DNA of 64,000 nt from Candidatus Phyllobacterium onerii (lineage in GTDB: Bacteria; Pseudomonadota; Alphaproteobacteria; Rhizobiales; Rhizobiaceae). The stretch lies in contig NZ_JAQMHX010000007.1 in the NCBI RefSeq assembly GCF_028331445.1, positions 248,001-312,000 of the forward strand, read 5' to 3'. Position numbers and translations under genes: made by a program. Each line of letters opens with the position of its first letter. The first letter of the stretch is position 1. Positions 49,130 to 57,451 of the stretch are shown piece after piece. Under the pieces are notes generated by a model. That model made no database searches and was not told the origin of the DNA. It saw nothing but the letters and a program-made list of their open reading frames with translations.

Positions 49130-50401
49130 ATGTTTTATCAGCTCTATGAACTGAACCATGCCGCACTCCAACCCTACCGCGCACTCGCCGACGCCACCAA
49201 GCTATTCTACGATAACCCCTTGAATCCATTGTCTCAAACCGTCGTCGGGCGCTCGGTTACCGCGATGTGCGAGCTGTTCGAGCGCACGACGCGATGCTAC
49301 GGCAAACCTTCCTTCGGCTTGCCGACCACGATCGTTGACGGTGTCGAAACAGACATAAAAGAAAAGATCGTCTGGTCGAAACCGTTCTGTAACGTCATTC
49401 ATTTCAAGCGTGCCTTGAATGCCAAACGTCCTGCCGACCCGAAGATTCTGGTGGTGGCACCGATGTCTGGTCACTATGCAACTCTGCTTCGTGGCACGGT
49501 GGAAGCGTTGCTGCCGCATGCCGAGGTCTACATCACCGATTGGGTGGATGCCCGCAGCGTCCCGCTGAGCGATGGTAAATTCGATCTCGATGATTATATC
49601 GACTATGTCATTGAAATGCTTCATGCATTGGGCGAAGATACGCATGTCGTGGCCGTCTGTCAGCCATCCGTTCCGGTGCTTGCCGCCGTCTCCATCATGG
49701 AGACCAATGGGGACAGATTCGCACCTTCCAGCATGACGCTGATGGGTGGGCCGATCGACACCCGCAAGAATCCGACTGCCGTCAACAAGCTGGCGGAAGA
49801 AAAGGGGATCAACTGGTTCCGCGATAACGTGATCATGTCGGTTCCGTGGCCGCATGGCGGGTTCATGCGTGATGTCTATCCGGGGTTCCTGCAGTTGTCC
49901 GGCTTCATGAGCATGAATCTCGATCGCCACATCACTGCCCACAAGGAGTTCTTCATGCATCTGGTGCACGAAGACGGCGATTCCGCTGACAAGCATCGTG
50001 AATTCTATGATGAATACCTCGCGGTCATGGATTTGACCGCGGAATTCTATTTGCAGACCGTGGATACGGTATTCGTCCGCCAGGCATTGCCGAAAGGCGA
50101 AATGACTCACCGGGGCCTCCCGGTCGATCCCTCCGCCATTCGCAATGTTGCTCTTCTGACAGTTGAAGGGGAGAACGACGACATCTCCGGCGTTGGTCAG
50201 ACCAAAGCCGCACAGACGCTCTGCGTCAATATTCCGGACGAGATGCGCATGCATTACCTGCAACCGAAGGTTGGCCATTACGGCGTATTCAATGGCTCGC
50301 GGTTTCGTGCAGAGATTGCGCCGCGCATTGTGCAGTTCGTTAATGATCACGCACAAATGAACCGCAGGACCAACGTGACGCCGATCGTCAAACGCGCCTG
50401 A
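49130..50401 (+). CDS. phaZ: Intracellular polyhydroxybutyrate depolymerase
   Basis: A 423-residue alpha/beta hydrolase of the PhaZ intracellular depolymerase family, which mobilises stored PHB granules. The lipase-box position reads AVCQPSVPV with Cys177 as likely nucleophile, as in Ralstonia PhaZ1, rather than serine. No signal peptide is seen, which fits an intracellular enzyme. Other family segments are WSKPFCNVIHFKR near residue 83 and VPWPHGGFMRDVYPGF near residue 240. No PHB synthase is in the window. Confidence 0.92.
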   Translation: MFYQLYELNHAALQPYRALADATKLFYDNPLNPLSQTVVGRSVTAMCELFERTTRCYGKPSFGLPTTIVDGVETDIKEKIVWSKPFCNVIHFKRALNAKRPADPKILVVAPMSGHYATLLRGTVEALLPHAEVYITDWVDARSVPLSDGKFDLDDYIDYVIEMLHALGEDTHVVAVCQPSVPVLAAVSIMETNGDRFAPSSMTLMGGPIDTRKNPTAVNKLAEEKGINWFRDNVIMSVPWPHGGFMRDVYPGFLQLSGFMSMNLDRHITAHKEFFMHLVHEDGDSADKHREFYDEYLAVMDLTAEFYLQTVDTVFVRQALPKGEMTHRGLPVDPSAIRNVALLTVEGENDDISGVGQTKAAQTLCVNIPDEMRMHYLQPKVGHYGVFNGSRFRAEIAPRIVQFVNDHAQMNRRTNVTPIVKRA

Positions 50402-50634
50402 AGATCTAATCCGTAGGATGTATTGGGGAAACGCCGCGCCTCGTCAAAGCGATTTGGGAGCTTTGACGGCGGTTGCGTCTTCCATCTAACAGAAAGCCGT
50501 TTGTAATCAACGGGTTATCTTATATTTTCTAGCGGCCAGAACCTTGCACCCGTACAAATTTCAGTTAGCCGGCACAGTTTCTGATGCATCACTGAAACCC
50601 TCATGAATATTGGGGGAATGCGAAATTTCAAATT

Positions 50635-50649
50635 TTAACCATATATTAA
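50635..50649 (+). promoter_or_regulatory. CtrA box A upstream of the transglutaminase-like gene
   Basis: TTAA-CCATATA-TTAA, the full CtrA consensus TTAA-N7-TTAA, followed by C as in strong sites. It is 94 bases before the start codon. Confidence 0.65.
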
Positions 50650-50700
50650 CAATGGCTGGATCGTGGCGCCATTGTGATTGACTCATGTCCCCTCCCGCCA

Positions 50701-50715
50701 TTAACGTTTTGTTAA
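50701..50715 (+). promoter_or_regulatory. CtrA box B upstream of the transglutaminase-like gene
   Basis: TTAA-CGTTTTG-TTAA followed by C, a second full CtrA consensus site, 66 bases downstream of box A (start to start) and 28 bases before the ATG. The remainder of the 341-base gap (50402-50742) shows no gene or terminator that I recognise. Confidence 0.65.
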
Positions 50716-50742
50716 CGATAGCGATCGGGTCTGGAGTAAAGC

Positions 50743-51354
50743 ATGTTCGGGGTAGCAGGGGTTGTAAAGACCATAGTCGCCATGGCGCTCTTCGCGGGTA
50801 CGCTTGGCGCAAACGTCGCTTTTGCCTCCGAAGCATTCATGACCACTGGCGGTCTGACATCACAGCCAATCGGCCATTATGAATTCTGCAAGCGGCTCCC
50901 GGAAGAATGCTCCATCCGCAGCCGGAATGTCATGCCCGAAAAGATGAATCATGATTTCTGGCAGTTGATCGTCAACGTCAACAGCAATGACAACCACAAG
51001 ATCAAGCCATTGACCGATATGGAAATCTACGGCGTGGAAGAATATTGGGCCTATCCCGACAAGGTTGGCGATTGCGAGGATTACGTCCTTTTGAAGCGAC
51101 GCGACCTGATGCAGTCGGGCATTTCTCCGGCAAATCTATTGATCACCGTGGTGCGCAAGCCTGATGGTGAAGGTCATGCTGTGCTGACCGTCCGCACTGA
51201 CAAGGGTGACTTCGTCCTTGATAACCTTGTTGACGGCGTAAAGAACTGGTCAGAAACCCCATATACCTACCTTAAACGTCAGGCGACCAACAATTCGGGT
51301 CGCTGGGTCAGCATTGAGGCTCCCACGAATATTCTGGTTGGTTCGGTCCAATAA
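50743..51354 (+). CDS. Transglutaminase-like cysteine peptidase (BTLCP, DUF920)
   Basis: A 203-residue exported protein. An N-terminal signal peptide (about residues 1-28, ending VAFA-S) is followed by a bacterial transglutaminase-like cysteine proteinase domain. The catalytic cysteine is Cys111 in GDCEDYVLLK, and the histidine and aspartate follow in GEGHAVLTVRTDKG near residue 148 and FVLDNL. Relatives in pseudomonads (LapG) cleave adhesins in the periplasm. No LapA/LapD-type partner is nearby, so the target is unknown. Two full CtrA boxes lie in its promoter region. Confidence 0.87.
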   Translation: MFGVAGVVKTIVAMALFAGTLGANVAFASEAFMTTGGLTSQPIGHYEFCKRLPEECSIRSRNVMPEKMNHDFWQLIVNVNSNDNHKIKPLTDMEIYGVEEYWAYPDKVGDCEDYVLLKRRDLMQSGISPANLLITVVRKPDGEGHAVLTVRTDKGDFVLDNLVDGVKNWSETPYTYLKRQATNNSGRWVSIEAPTNILVGSVQ

Positions 51355-51382
51355 TCGAGCGAAGTCGACCTCAGCCTATTTC

Positions 51383-51419
51383 GAAGCTGCCAGATGGGGA
51401 AGGTCTGGCAGCTTCTTTA
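51383..51419. terminator. Terminator between the BTLCP gene and comM
   Basis: GAAGCTGCCAGA pairs perfectly with TCTGGCAGCTTC around a nine-base loop, followed by TTTAT. It serves the plus-strand gene and may also act for the convergent comM. Confidence 0.85.
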
Positions 51420-51456
51420 TGAATATTAACAAAGTCGCGTAGTGAGGTAGCTTGGC

Positions 51457-52986
51457 TCAGACCGCTGACATCGAATCCGCCCCCATCCGGTACGAGATAG
51501 CTTCGGCAAGATGAATGCGCCCGACGATTTCTTGTCCGTCGAGGTCTGCGAGTGTGCGCGCAACTTTCAATACCCGGTGATAGGCCCGCGCGGAGAAGCG
51601 CATTTGTTCACTCGCCTGCTGCAGCAAGGAAACGCCGGGTGCATCCGGTTGTGCCACCTGTTCGATCAGAGCAACTGAGCACTGCGAGTTTGTGGTGATC
51701 GTTGGAAATCCCAATTCCTCGTAGCGCCTCTTTTGGATTGTCCGCGCTCGCGCGACCCGTTCAGCGACGGATGCGCTGCTTTCCGAAGAGTGCGGGCGTA
51801 TGAGATCGGTAGCACTCACGGACGGGACGTCGATCCTGATGTCGATACGATCCATCAGAGGCCCAGAAATCCTTGCCTGGTAATCCTGCCGGCACCGTGG
51901 CCCCCTTGCACACTGATGGCCGGGTTCCCCCGCCATGCCGCAGCGGCACGGGTTCATAGCCGCAACAAGCTGGATCTGTGCCGGATAAGAGATACGGTGA
52001 TTGGCGCGCGCGATCATACATTCGCCAGTCTCCAGTGGCTGGCGCAAGGAATCCAGGACCTGCGGCGTAAACTCGGGAAATTCATCGAGAAACAGCACGC
52101 CGCGATGGGCCAGCGAGACTTCCCCCGGCCTTGCTCGAATGCCGCCCCCAACCATAGCCGCCATGGATGCCGAGTGATGCGGCGCGCGAAATGGCCGTCT
52201 GTCCGTCAACTTGCCGCCCATGAGTTCGCCGGCGATCGAGGCGATCATCGAGACATCGAGCAACTCACGCGGCAGCAATGGCGGAAGGATGGAGGGCAGA
52301 CGCTGCGCCAGCATGGATTTGCCGGATCCTGGCGGGCCCATCATCAAGAGGTTGTGCCCACCCGCTGCCGCGACCTCCAGCGCGCGCCGCGCACTTTCCT
52401 GGCCTCTTATGTCTGCAAGATCTGGCAGTCCAATCGCGCTCGTCTGCATGACGGGCTCAGGACGTGACAGGACCTGTGTACCGCGAAAATGATTGGCAAG
52501 CTGGATCAAACTGCGCGGCGCAAGAATATCGATGTCGGAGCCGGCCCATGCGGCTTCCGGGCCACAGGATGCCGGGCATATCAGTCCCTTCTCTTGTCGG
52601 TTGGCAGCAATTGCTGCGGGTAGCACACCCGCGACATGGGTGATGGTTCCATCAAGTGACAATTCGCCCAGCACCACATAGTTCTGAAGTGCGTCGGCAG
52701 GCATGGCGCCAAGCCCTGCCATCAATCCCACGGCGATCGGCAGATCGTAATGGCTTCCTTCCTTGGGCAAATCGGCTGGCGCGAGATTCACCGTCACCTT
52801 CTTGACGGGCATTGAAAGCCCGGAGGCATGTAGTGCCGCCTGGACCCGCTCCCGGCTTTCGGCGACTGCCTTGTCCGGAAGACCGACGATATGCATTCCC
52901 ATTTTGCCGGGGGCAATCATCACCTGCACATCGACAGGCTGAGCTTCAATACCCTGGAAGGCAACCGTACGAACGCGGGTAACCAT
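51457..52986 (-). CDS. comM: ComM/YifB-type Mg-chelatase-like AAA+ ATPase
   Basis: A 509-residue protein. The N-terminal Lon-like domain (residues 1-165) is followed by a Mg-chelatase AAA+ core with Walker A GPPGSGKSMLAQ near residue 217, Walker B LFLDEFPEF near residue 297, and a C-terminal ChlI domain (SARAYHRVLKVARTLADL near residue 470). ComM is a hexameric helicase that helps branch migration during natural transformation; YifB homologues also occur in non-competent bacteria. No other competence gene is in the window. Confidence 0.95.
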   Translation of the reverse strand: MVTRVRTVAFQGIEAQPVDVQVMIAPGKMGMHIVGLPDKAVAESRERVQAALHASGLSMPVKKVTVNLAPADLPKEGSHYDLPIAVGLMAGLGAMPADALQNYVVLGELSLDGTITHVAGVLPAAIAANRQEKGLICPASCGPEAAWAGSDIDILAPRSLIQLANHFRGTQVLSRPEPVMQTSAIGLPDLADIRGQESARRALEVAAAGGHNLLMMGPPGSGKSMLAQRLPSILPPLLPRELLDVSMIASIAGELMGGKLTDRRPFRAPHHSASMAAMVGGGIRARPGEVSLAHRGVLFLDEFPEFTPQVLDSLRQPLETGECMIARANHRISYPAQIQLVAAMNPCRCGMAGEPGHQCARGPRCRQDYQARISGPLMDRIDIRIDVPSVSATDLIRPHSSESSASVAERVARARTIQKRRYEELGFPTITTNSQCSVALIEQVAQPDAPGVSLLQQASEQMRFSARAYHRVLKVARTLADLDGQEIVGRIHLAEAISYRMGADSMSAV

Positions 52987-53101
52987 GAAATCTTTCTTGA
53001 AAATGCAGACGTTTGAAAATGAAGAATGCTAAAGAACGTATATCAGCACACTTCAATCTGCATGACAAGAACAATAAGGGAACAGATCGGAGGTATGAGA
53101 A

Positions 53102-54043
53102 TTACTGGCGTTTGGCTTCCACAGCATCCCAAAACAGCGCCGCAATATCTGCACCGCCGAAGCGTTTGACCTCTCGAACGCCGGTCGGAGAAGTGACATT
53201 GATCTCGGTCATATAGTCGCCGATCACGTCGATACCCACCAGAATGAAACCACGCTCGCGCAAGGACGGTCCAATACGCGCGCAGATTTCGCGTTCACGA
53301 TCCGTGAGTTCGGTTTTCTCGGCGCGGCCGCCCACATGCATGTTGGAACGCGAGTCGGTTTCAGATGGCACTCGGTTGATCGCGCCGACGGGCTCGCCAT
53401 CGATCAGGATGATACGTTTGTCACCCGAGCGAACATCTTTCAAATAACGCTGTGCAATAAATGGTTCGCGGAACATCTGGGCGAACATTTCCAGCAATGA
53501 CGTCAAGTTGCGGTCGCCATCGGCGAGATGAAACACACCTGCGCCGCCATTGCCATAAAGCGGTTTCAGAATGATATCGCCGAATTCCTTGCGGAATCCC
53601 GCGATTTCCAATGGATTCTTGGTGATCAGCGTTTCCGGCATGAGATCGGGAAACTCGGTGACGAAAATCTTCTCGGGGCTGTTGCGCACCCAAGCAGGAT
53701 CGTTGACGACAAGCGTCTTCGGATGGATCCGCTCCAGCATGTGCGTGGTCGTGATGTAATTCATGTCGAAGGGCGGGTCCTGGCGTAGCAGCACCACGTC
53801 CATTTCCGACAGATCGCGCGAAACCGGTTCTCCCAGTGTATAATAATCGCCTTCGATATCGCGGACGCTCAGTTCTTCCACGCGCGCAGAAACCACGCCA
53901 TCGCGCATGCTGAGCCTGTCGGGGGTATAGTGGTAGAGTATGTGACCGCGTTTTTGCGCCTCGAGGCAAAGCGCAAATGTTGTATCGCCAGCGATCCGGA
54001 TCGAATTGATATGGTCCATCTGGACCGCGACTTTGAGTGCCAT
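53102..54043 (-). CDS. gshB: Glutathione synthetase
   Basis: A 313-residue ATP-grasp enzyme that adds glycine to gamma-glutamylcysteine. Signatures include [20 protein letters not shown] at the N terminus, [17 protein letters not shown] near residue 90 and [12 protein letters not shown] near residue 162; the C-terminal [12 protein letters not shown] binds metal and substrate. ATG 54043 fits the usual start and has a G-rich site upstream; the frame extends 11 codons further without conservation. It is downstream of rlpA on the same strand, with a 274-base palindromic element between them. Confidence 0.97.
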   Translation of the reverse strand: MALKVAVQMDHINSIRIAGDTTFALCLEAQKRGHILYHYTPDRLSMRDGVVSARVEELSVRDIEGDYYTLGEPVSRDLSEMDVVLLRQDPPFDMNYITTTHMLERIHPKTLVVNDPAWVRNSPEKIFVTEFPDLMPETLITKNPLEIAGFRKEFGDIILKPLYGNGGAGVFHLADGDRNLTSLLEMFAQMFREPFIAQRYLKDVRSGDKRIILIDGEPVGAINRVPSETDSRSNMHVGGRAEKTELTDREREICARIGPSLRERGFILVGIDVIGDYMTEINVTSPTGVREVKRFGGADIAALFWDAVEAKRQ

Positions 54044-54138
54044 GGAACGTCCCCCGACAGGATTAGGAGTGTTCACATGGCGATGTCACGTTCAATGGTC
54101 AAGGTCAATGCCGAGACGGCATCAACATCCTGCGAGGT

Positions 54139-54412
54139 TAGAGCCTTTCTTGTTTAAATAGAACCCGTTCTGTTTCACGGATGGCGAGACAATCCACACG
54201 GAAGGTGGCGAGGCCGATGTTTACCCATCGGACGAAGCCGCCTGACAACGTGGCTGTCCGCCAGCCGGAAACCCGAAGGGCCGGGTGAATTCGGGCCAAA
54301 TCCTTCGGGCTTCGGCTTCATCCGATGGATAAACATCGGCCTCGCCCAACCCCTCGACCTTGAACCAAATTCCTTCCGGCAGAACGATTCTATTTAAGCA
54401 AGGAAGGCTCTA
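54139..54412. repeat. 274-bp nested palindromic element (possible MITE or structured repeat)
   Basis: The outer arms 54139-54172 and 54380-54412 are near-perfect inverted repeats of 33-34 bases (TAGAGCCTTTCTTG versus TAGAGCCTTCCTTG at the tips). A second pair of 34-base arms, 54207-54240 and 54313-54346 (GGCGAGGCCGATGTTTA...), differs at only two positions. A third pair, CCCGAAGG/CCTTCGGG, lies at 54272-54279 and 54302-54309 around a GAATTC centre. Between outer and inner arms lie unpaired stretches of about 34 bases on each side. There is no open frame of note. The right tip includes the rlpA stop codon. This explains most of the 366-base gap between gshB and rlpA. Confidence 0.85.
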
Positions 54413-54769
54413 CAAGCGGGCCATGCAGATATTGGTGTGGCCAGCGCCGATAAAGCCAAGGCGGCTAGCGGCACCTTTCGAGAGATCGAGCATGCGGCCC
54501 CTGACAAACGGCCCCCGATCGTTGATGCGCACCACGACCGTCTTGCCATTGCGCTGGTTGGTTACTTTGACGCGCGAGCCGAGCGGCAAGGTGCGATGAG
54601 CCGCGGTGAGAGCGGAGGGGTTCATCCGTTCGCCGGAAGCGGTTCTAGAATGAAGAGCGTACCACGAAGCACCGCCACAGGCCGAACCGGCACTGGCGGA
54701 TACAGCGCCCAACATCAGAAAAAAGATGGATGAAATAAGTACCGTGCGGATACTTGCGAAAGAGACCAT
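54410..54769 (-). CDS. rlpA: RlpA-like double-psi beta-barrel protein
   Basis: A 119-residue exported protein. A signal peptide (about residues 1-28, ending SASA) is followed directly by the RlpA double-psi beta-barrel: [16 protein letters not shown], then [16 protein letters not shown] and the catalytic-like [14 protein letters not shown] with its aspartate. RlpA proteins bind or cut denuded peptidoglycan near the septum. It has no SPOR domain and no lipobox cysteine at the cleavage site, so it is a short form. The ATG at 54769 lacks a clear ribosome site; the frame is open back to 54937. The TAG stop lies in the tip of the palindromic element. Confidence 0.88.
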   Translation of the reverse strand: MVSFASIRTVLISSIFFLMLGAVSASAGSACGGASWYALHSRTASGERMNPSALTAAHRTLPLGSRVKVTNQRNGKTVVVRINDRGPFVRGRMLDLSKGAASRLGFIGAGHTNICMARL

Positions 54770-55136
54770 GTGAAATTCACACTTTGAGTAGCCCGCGGCA
54801 CAGAACAGCCGGACTGAAGACACACGCGTAGAGATTGACCCCCGGGCAAGTAGATCGTGGCGTGAGCGAGTAGCTCTCTCTATTTTGGAGAAATGTGGCC
54901 TTGAGGTGACCCGTTTCGGAGACTTCGTCGAGATCAATCCGAAATATGATCTAAGTTACTCAAAAAACTTGTCTTAATATGACTCAAAAAGTGATGACCG
55001 ATGCTTACGGTGAAATGCGGTATGACTGCAAACGGTCGAGAATATGGCCACAATGTGATGAATGCCAATAGAATTATTGAGCGATGACTACGAGTTGGTC
55101 GGTGCGTTTCAAAAATCGGTAAACCTTTAAATGTAG
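54770..55136. other. Gene-free region upstream of rlpA
   Basis: An AT-richer stretch of about 370 bases without a convincing gene. It holds two direct ACTCAAAAA repeats at 54958-54966 and 54982-54990, possibly operator-like and lying upstream of rlpA on its promoter side. The open frame continuing from rlpA shows no conserved protein features here. Confidence 0.5.
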
Positions 55137-55168
55137 AAAAGCCCCGGCTTGTGAAAACCAGGGCTTTA
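55137..55168 (-). terminator. Terminator after uxuA
   Basis: On the minus strand AAAGCCCTGG pairs with CCGGGGCTTT across a short loop, with one bulge, followed by a T run. It lies about 25 bases after the uxuA stop. Confidence 0.85.
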
Positions 55169-55190
55169 AAAACTCAAAATTTGGTCCGGA

Positions 55191-56381
55191 TTATGCGAGC
55201 GCGGAGGCATCCAAAGCGTGGATGATACCGCGTAGTTCGGCAAGACCGCGCAGGCGGCCAATTGCCGGATAACCGGGCGTTACGTCCTTGTTCAGGTCGT
55301 CGAGCATGCGGTGCCCGTGATCAGAGCGGAAAATGATACTGTTCGTCTTGTCCCGCTTATGGTCTTCGGTGAGAAGTTCGCGCAACACCGCCACCATATC
55401 CACGTCGCCTTCAAGGTGAGCCGCTTCGTGAAAGCTGCGGCCATCACCCTCGCGGGTCGTCGCACGCAAATGGGTGAAGTGGATGCGCGAAGCGAAGTGC
55501 CTGGCGATCTTGGGCAGGTCATTGTCAGCCCGCACACCAAGACTGCCGGTACAAAGGCACATGCCATTTGCAGGCGAGGGTACTGCATCGAACAGCGCCG
55601 CATAGTCGGCACCAGTCGAAGCAATACGCGGCAGGCCGAAGAGGGAACGAGGCGGATCATCCGGATGCAGGGTCAGCTTTACGCCGAGCTCTTCGGCAAC
55701 CGGCGTCACAGCCTCCAGGAATTCAATCAGATGCTGACGCAGCCGGATCGCATCGATGCCAGAATAGGTTTCGAGCTTGTCGCGGAACGCCGGTATGGTC
55801 AGCGGTTCGGTGGTTGAGCCCGGGAGAGCGCTGGCGATATTGCGCGTAAGATCAGCAATTTCCTGTGCACCCATGGCATTATAAAGGTCGCTGGCAATCT
55901 CGCGGTCAGCCTTTGAGTAATCGTTTTCGGCGCCTTCGCGCTGCAGGATGTGCAAATCGAACACAGCGAACACGTTGTGGTCGAAGCGCATGGCTGTCGA
56001 ACCGGTCGGCGTGACATAGTCGAGATCGGTGCGGCACCAGTCGACCACGGGCATGAAGTTGTAGCAGACGACCCTGATGTCGTTGGCCGCAAGTGCTTCC
56101 ATACTAGCGATCCAGGCGGCAATCTCGTGCTTGGCAGCGCCACCGAGGCGCTTTACTGCATCAGGAATCGGAATGCTCTCGACCACCGACCAGGTCAGCG
56201 GCGTCCGTCCGGCTGGTGTCGATTCGATCAATGATTTACGCTCGTGCACCTGCGCTATTGTCCATGCTTCACCAATCGGTACCTCGTGCAGAGCCGAAAC
56301 GATATCGGTCGCGCCGGCCTGCCGTACATTATCGAGTGAGACACCGGCTTTTGGGCCAAACCATCGCCATGCCTGACGCAT
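55191..56381 (-). CDS. uxuA: Mannonate dehydratase
   Basis: A 396-residue TIM-barrel enzyme that dehydrates D-mannonate to 2-keto-3-deoxygluconate. Family segments are MRQAWRWFGPKAGVSL at the start, CYNFMPVVDWCRTDL near residue 112, LHPDDPPRSLFGLPRI near residue 240 and FRSDHGHRMLDDL near the C terminus, which carries metal ligands. It is downstream of the GntR regulator on the same strand (35-base gap) and divergent from uxaC-uxuB. Confidence 0.97.
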   Translation of the reverse strand: MRQAWRWFGPKAGVSLDNVRQAGATDIVSALHEVPIGEAWTIAQVHERKSLIESTPAGRTPLTWSVVESIPIPDAVKRLGGAAKHEIAAWIASMEALAANDIRVVCYNFMPVVDWCRTDLDYVTPTGSTAMRFDHNVFAVFDLHILQREGAENDYSKADREIASDLYNAMGAQEIADLTRNIASALPGSTTEPLTIPAFRDKLETYSGIDAIRLRQHLIEFLEAVTPVAEELGVKLTLHPDDPPRSLFGLPRIASTGADYAALFDAVPSPANGMCLCTGSLGVRADNDLPKIARHFASRIHFTHLRATTREGDGRSFHEAAHLEGDVDMVAVLRELLTEDHKRDKTNSIIFRSDHGHRMLDDLNKDVTPGYPAIGRLRGLAELRGIIHALDASALA

Positions 56382-56416
56382 TCATTCCTCCGTCAAATTA
56401 TATCGTTGATCCCTAG

Positions 56417-57193
56417 TCAGACAAATGATCCGGGATGGCTTTTTCTCAAGGTTTCAATGTCAGGGATGACGGCATTCAGATGCTGTTTCATCGCCGCACA
56501 GGCGGCTGGCACGTCATGGGCTTCAATGGCATTGCGAATGATCTGATGCTCGGACAGGACATGCTCCATGCGGCCCAAACCCGGTAACGTCATGCGCCGC
56601 GCCCGATCGATTTGCACCTTCACCGGCTTGAGATAGTGCCAGATGCCAGGATGGCCGGAAATTCCGGCAATCGCTTCGTGGAAAGCCTCGTCGGCCTCGT
56701 GAAACGCACTCGTGTTCTGACGATCGGCAAAAAAACGCTGGCGGGCGAGGATTTCATCGAGCCATTCGACATCCTTGGCCGTTGCGACGGCCGCTGCACG
56801 CTCCACGGTTGCACCCTCGAGCGCCTGGCGGATCACCACAGCCTCGGGGATCAGCGCAACAGGAATGCGGGCGACAAATGTTCCCGATTGCGGAAAGACA
56901 TCGACAAGTCCGTCTTCAACCAAGCGGATCAACGCCTCGCGCACCGGCGTGCGGCTGACGCCAAAGCGTTCGGTCAGGACCTTCTCGTTGAGAGCAGTTC
57001 CCGGTGTCATCTCCATCGATACGATGGCCGCATGAAGCTCGCGATAAATTGCGGTGGCAGTGGTCATCCGACCGGCCGGCGCCCCACGGGGTCCGGGACT
57101 TGTAGCCCGCGCGCCGCGATTGACACCTGAAATTCCAACCTCGGGCGGCGTTGCAATGGCTAAGCCTTTGTCTCCCTGGTTTTCTGCCGTCAT
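56417..57193 (-). CDS. GntR/FadR-family regulator (probable UxuR-type)
   Basis: A 258-residue regulator. An unconserved, proline/glycine-rich N-terminal tail of about 42 residues precedes the winged helix-turn-helix (LNEKVLTERFGVSRTPVREA near residue 68, given as its two ends LNEKVL and SRTPVREALI). An FCD effector domain with helices and likely metal-binding histidines (DEAFHEAI, SEHQII, AACAAMKQHL) follows. Placement between uxuA and uxaC points to hexuronate-responsive repression. ATG 57193 has GGAG eight bases upstream; a shorter start at the MTTATAIYREL methionine is possible. Confidence 0.9.
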   Translation of the reverse strand: MTAENQGDKGLAIATPPEVGISGVNRGARATSPGPRGAPAGRMTTATAIYRELHAAIVSMEMTPGTALNEKVLTERFGVSRTPVREALIRLVEDGLVDVFPQSGTFVARIPVALIPEAVVIRQALEGATVERAAAVATAKDVEWLDEILARQRFFADRQNTSAFHEADEAFHEAIAGISGHPGIWHYLKPVKVQIDRARRMTLPGLGRMEHVLSEHQIIRNAIEAHDVPAACAAMKQHLNAVIPDIETLRKSHPGSFV

Positions 57194-57308
57194 TGCAGTG
57201 CTCCATTTCCATCTTCACGGATCATCTGATCATTGAATGATGGAATTCCGTGTGAATTCATAGTCCGAGACGGTGTTATGCGATGATATCAAGCGCATTC
57301 AGTCTCAG

Positions 57309-57338
57309 TTGACATACTAATATATTATTATTTACAAT
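57309..57338 (+). promoter_or_regulatory. uxaC promoter with an 18-bp palindrome in its spacer
   Basis: TTGACA (57309-57314) and TACAAT (57333-57338) are 18 bases apart, a near-consensus promoter reading towards uxaC. The spacer is an 18-base palindrome at 57314-57331, ATACTAATATATTATTAT, symmetrical at all but one pair. A repressor bound there would block RNA polymerase. The adjacent GntR protein is the obvious candidate. Confidence 0.6.
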
Positions 57339-57451
57339 TCGCCAAGATCATCGATGTTCACAAATGGCGCAACCTGCCATTGGAAAAGTAACATAGCAGC
57401 TTCGCATCCAGGTCGGTACAGGGCACGCGATGATGGTAGCAAGGACGCATA

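Noticed and set aside
49202-50356. Long minus-strand open frame opposite phaZ (384 codons)
   Set aside because: Antisense to a well-conserved depolymerase; composition is rich in His and Arg, as expected for a shadow frame in GC-rich DNA.
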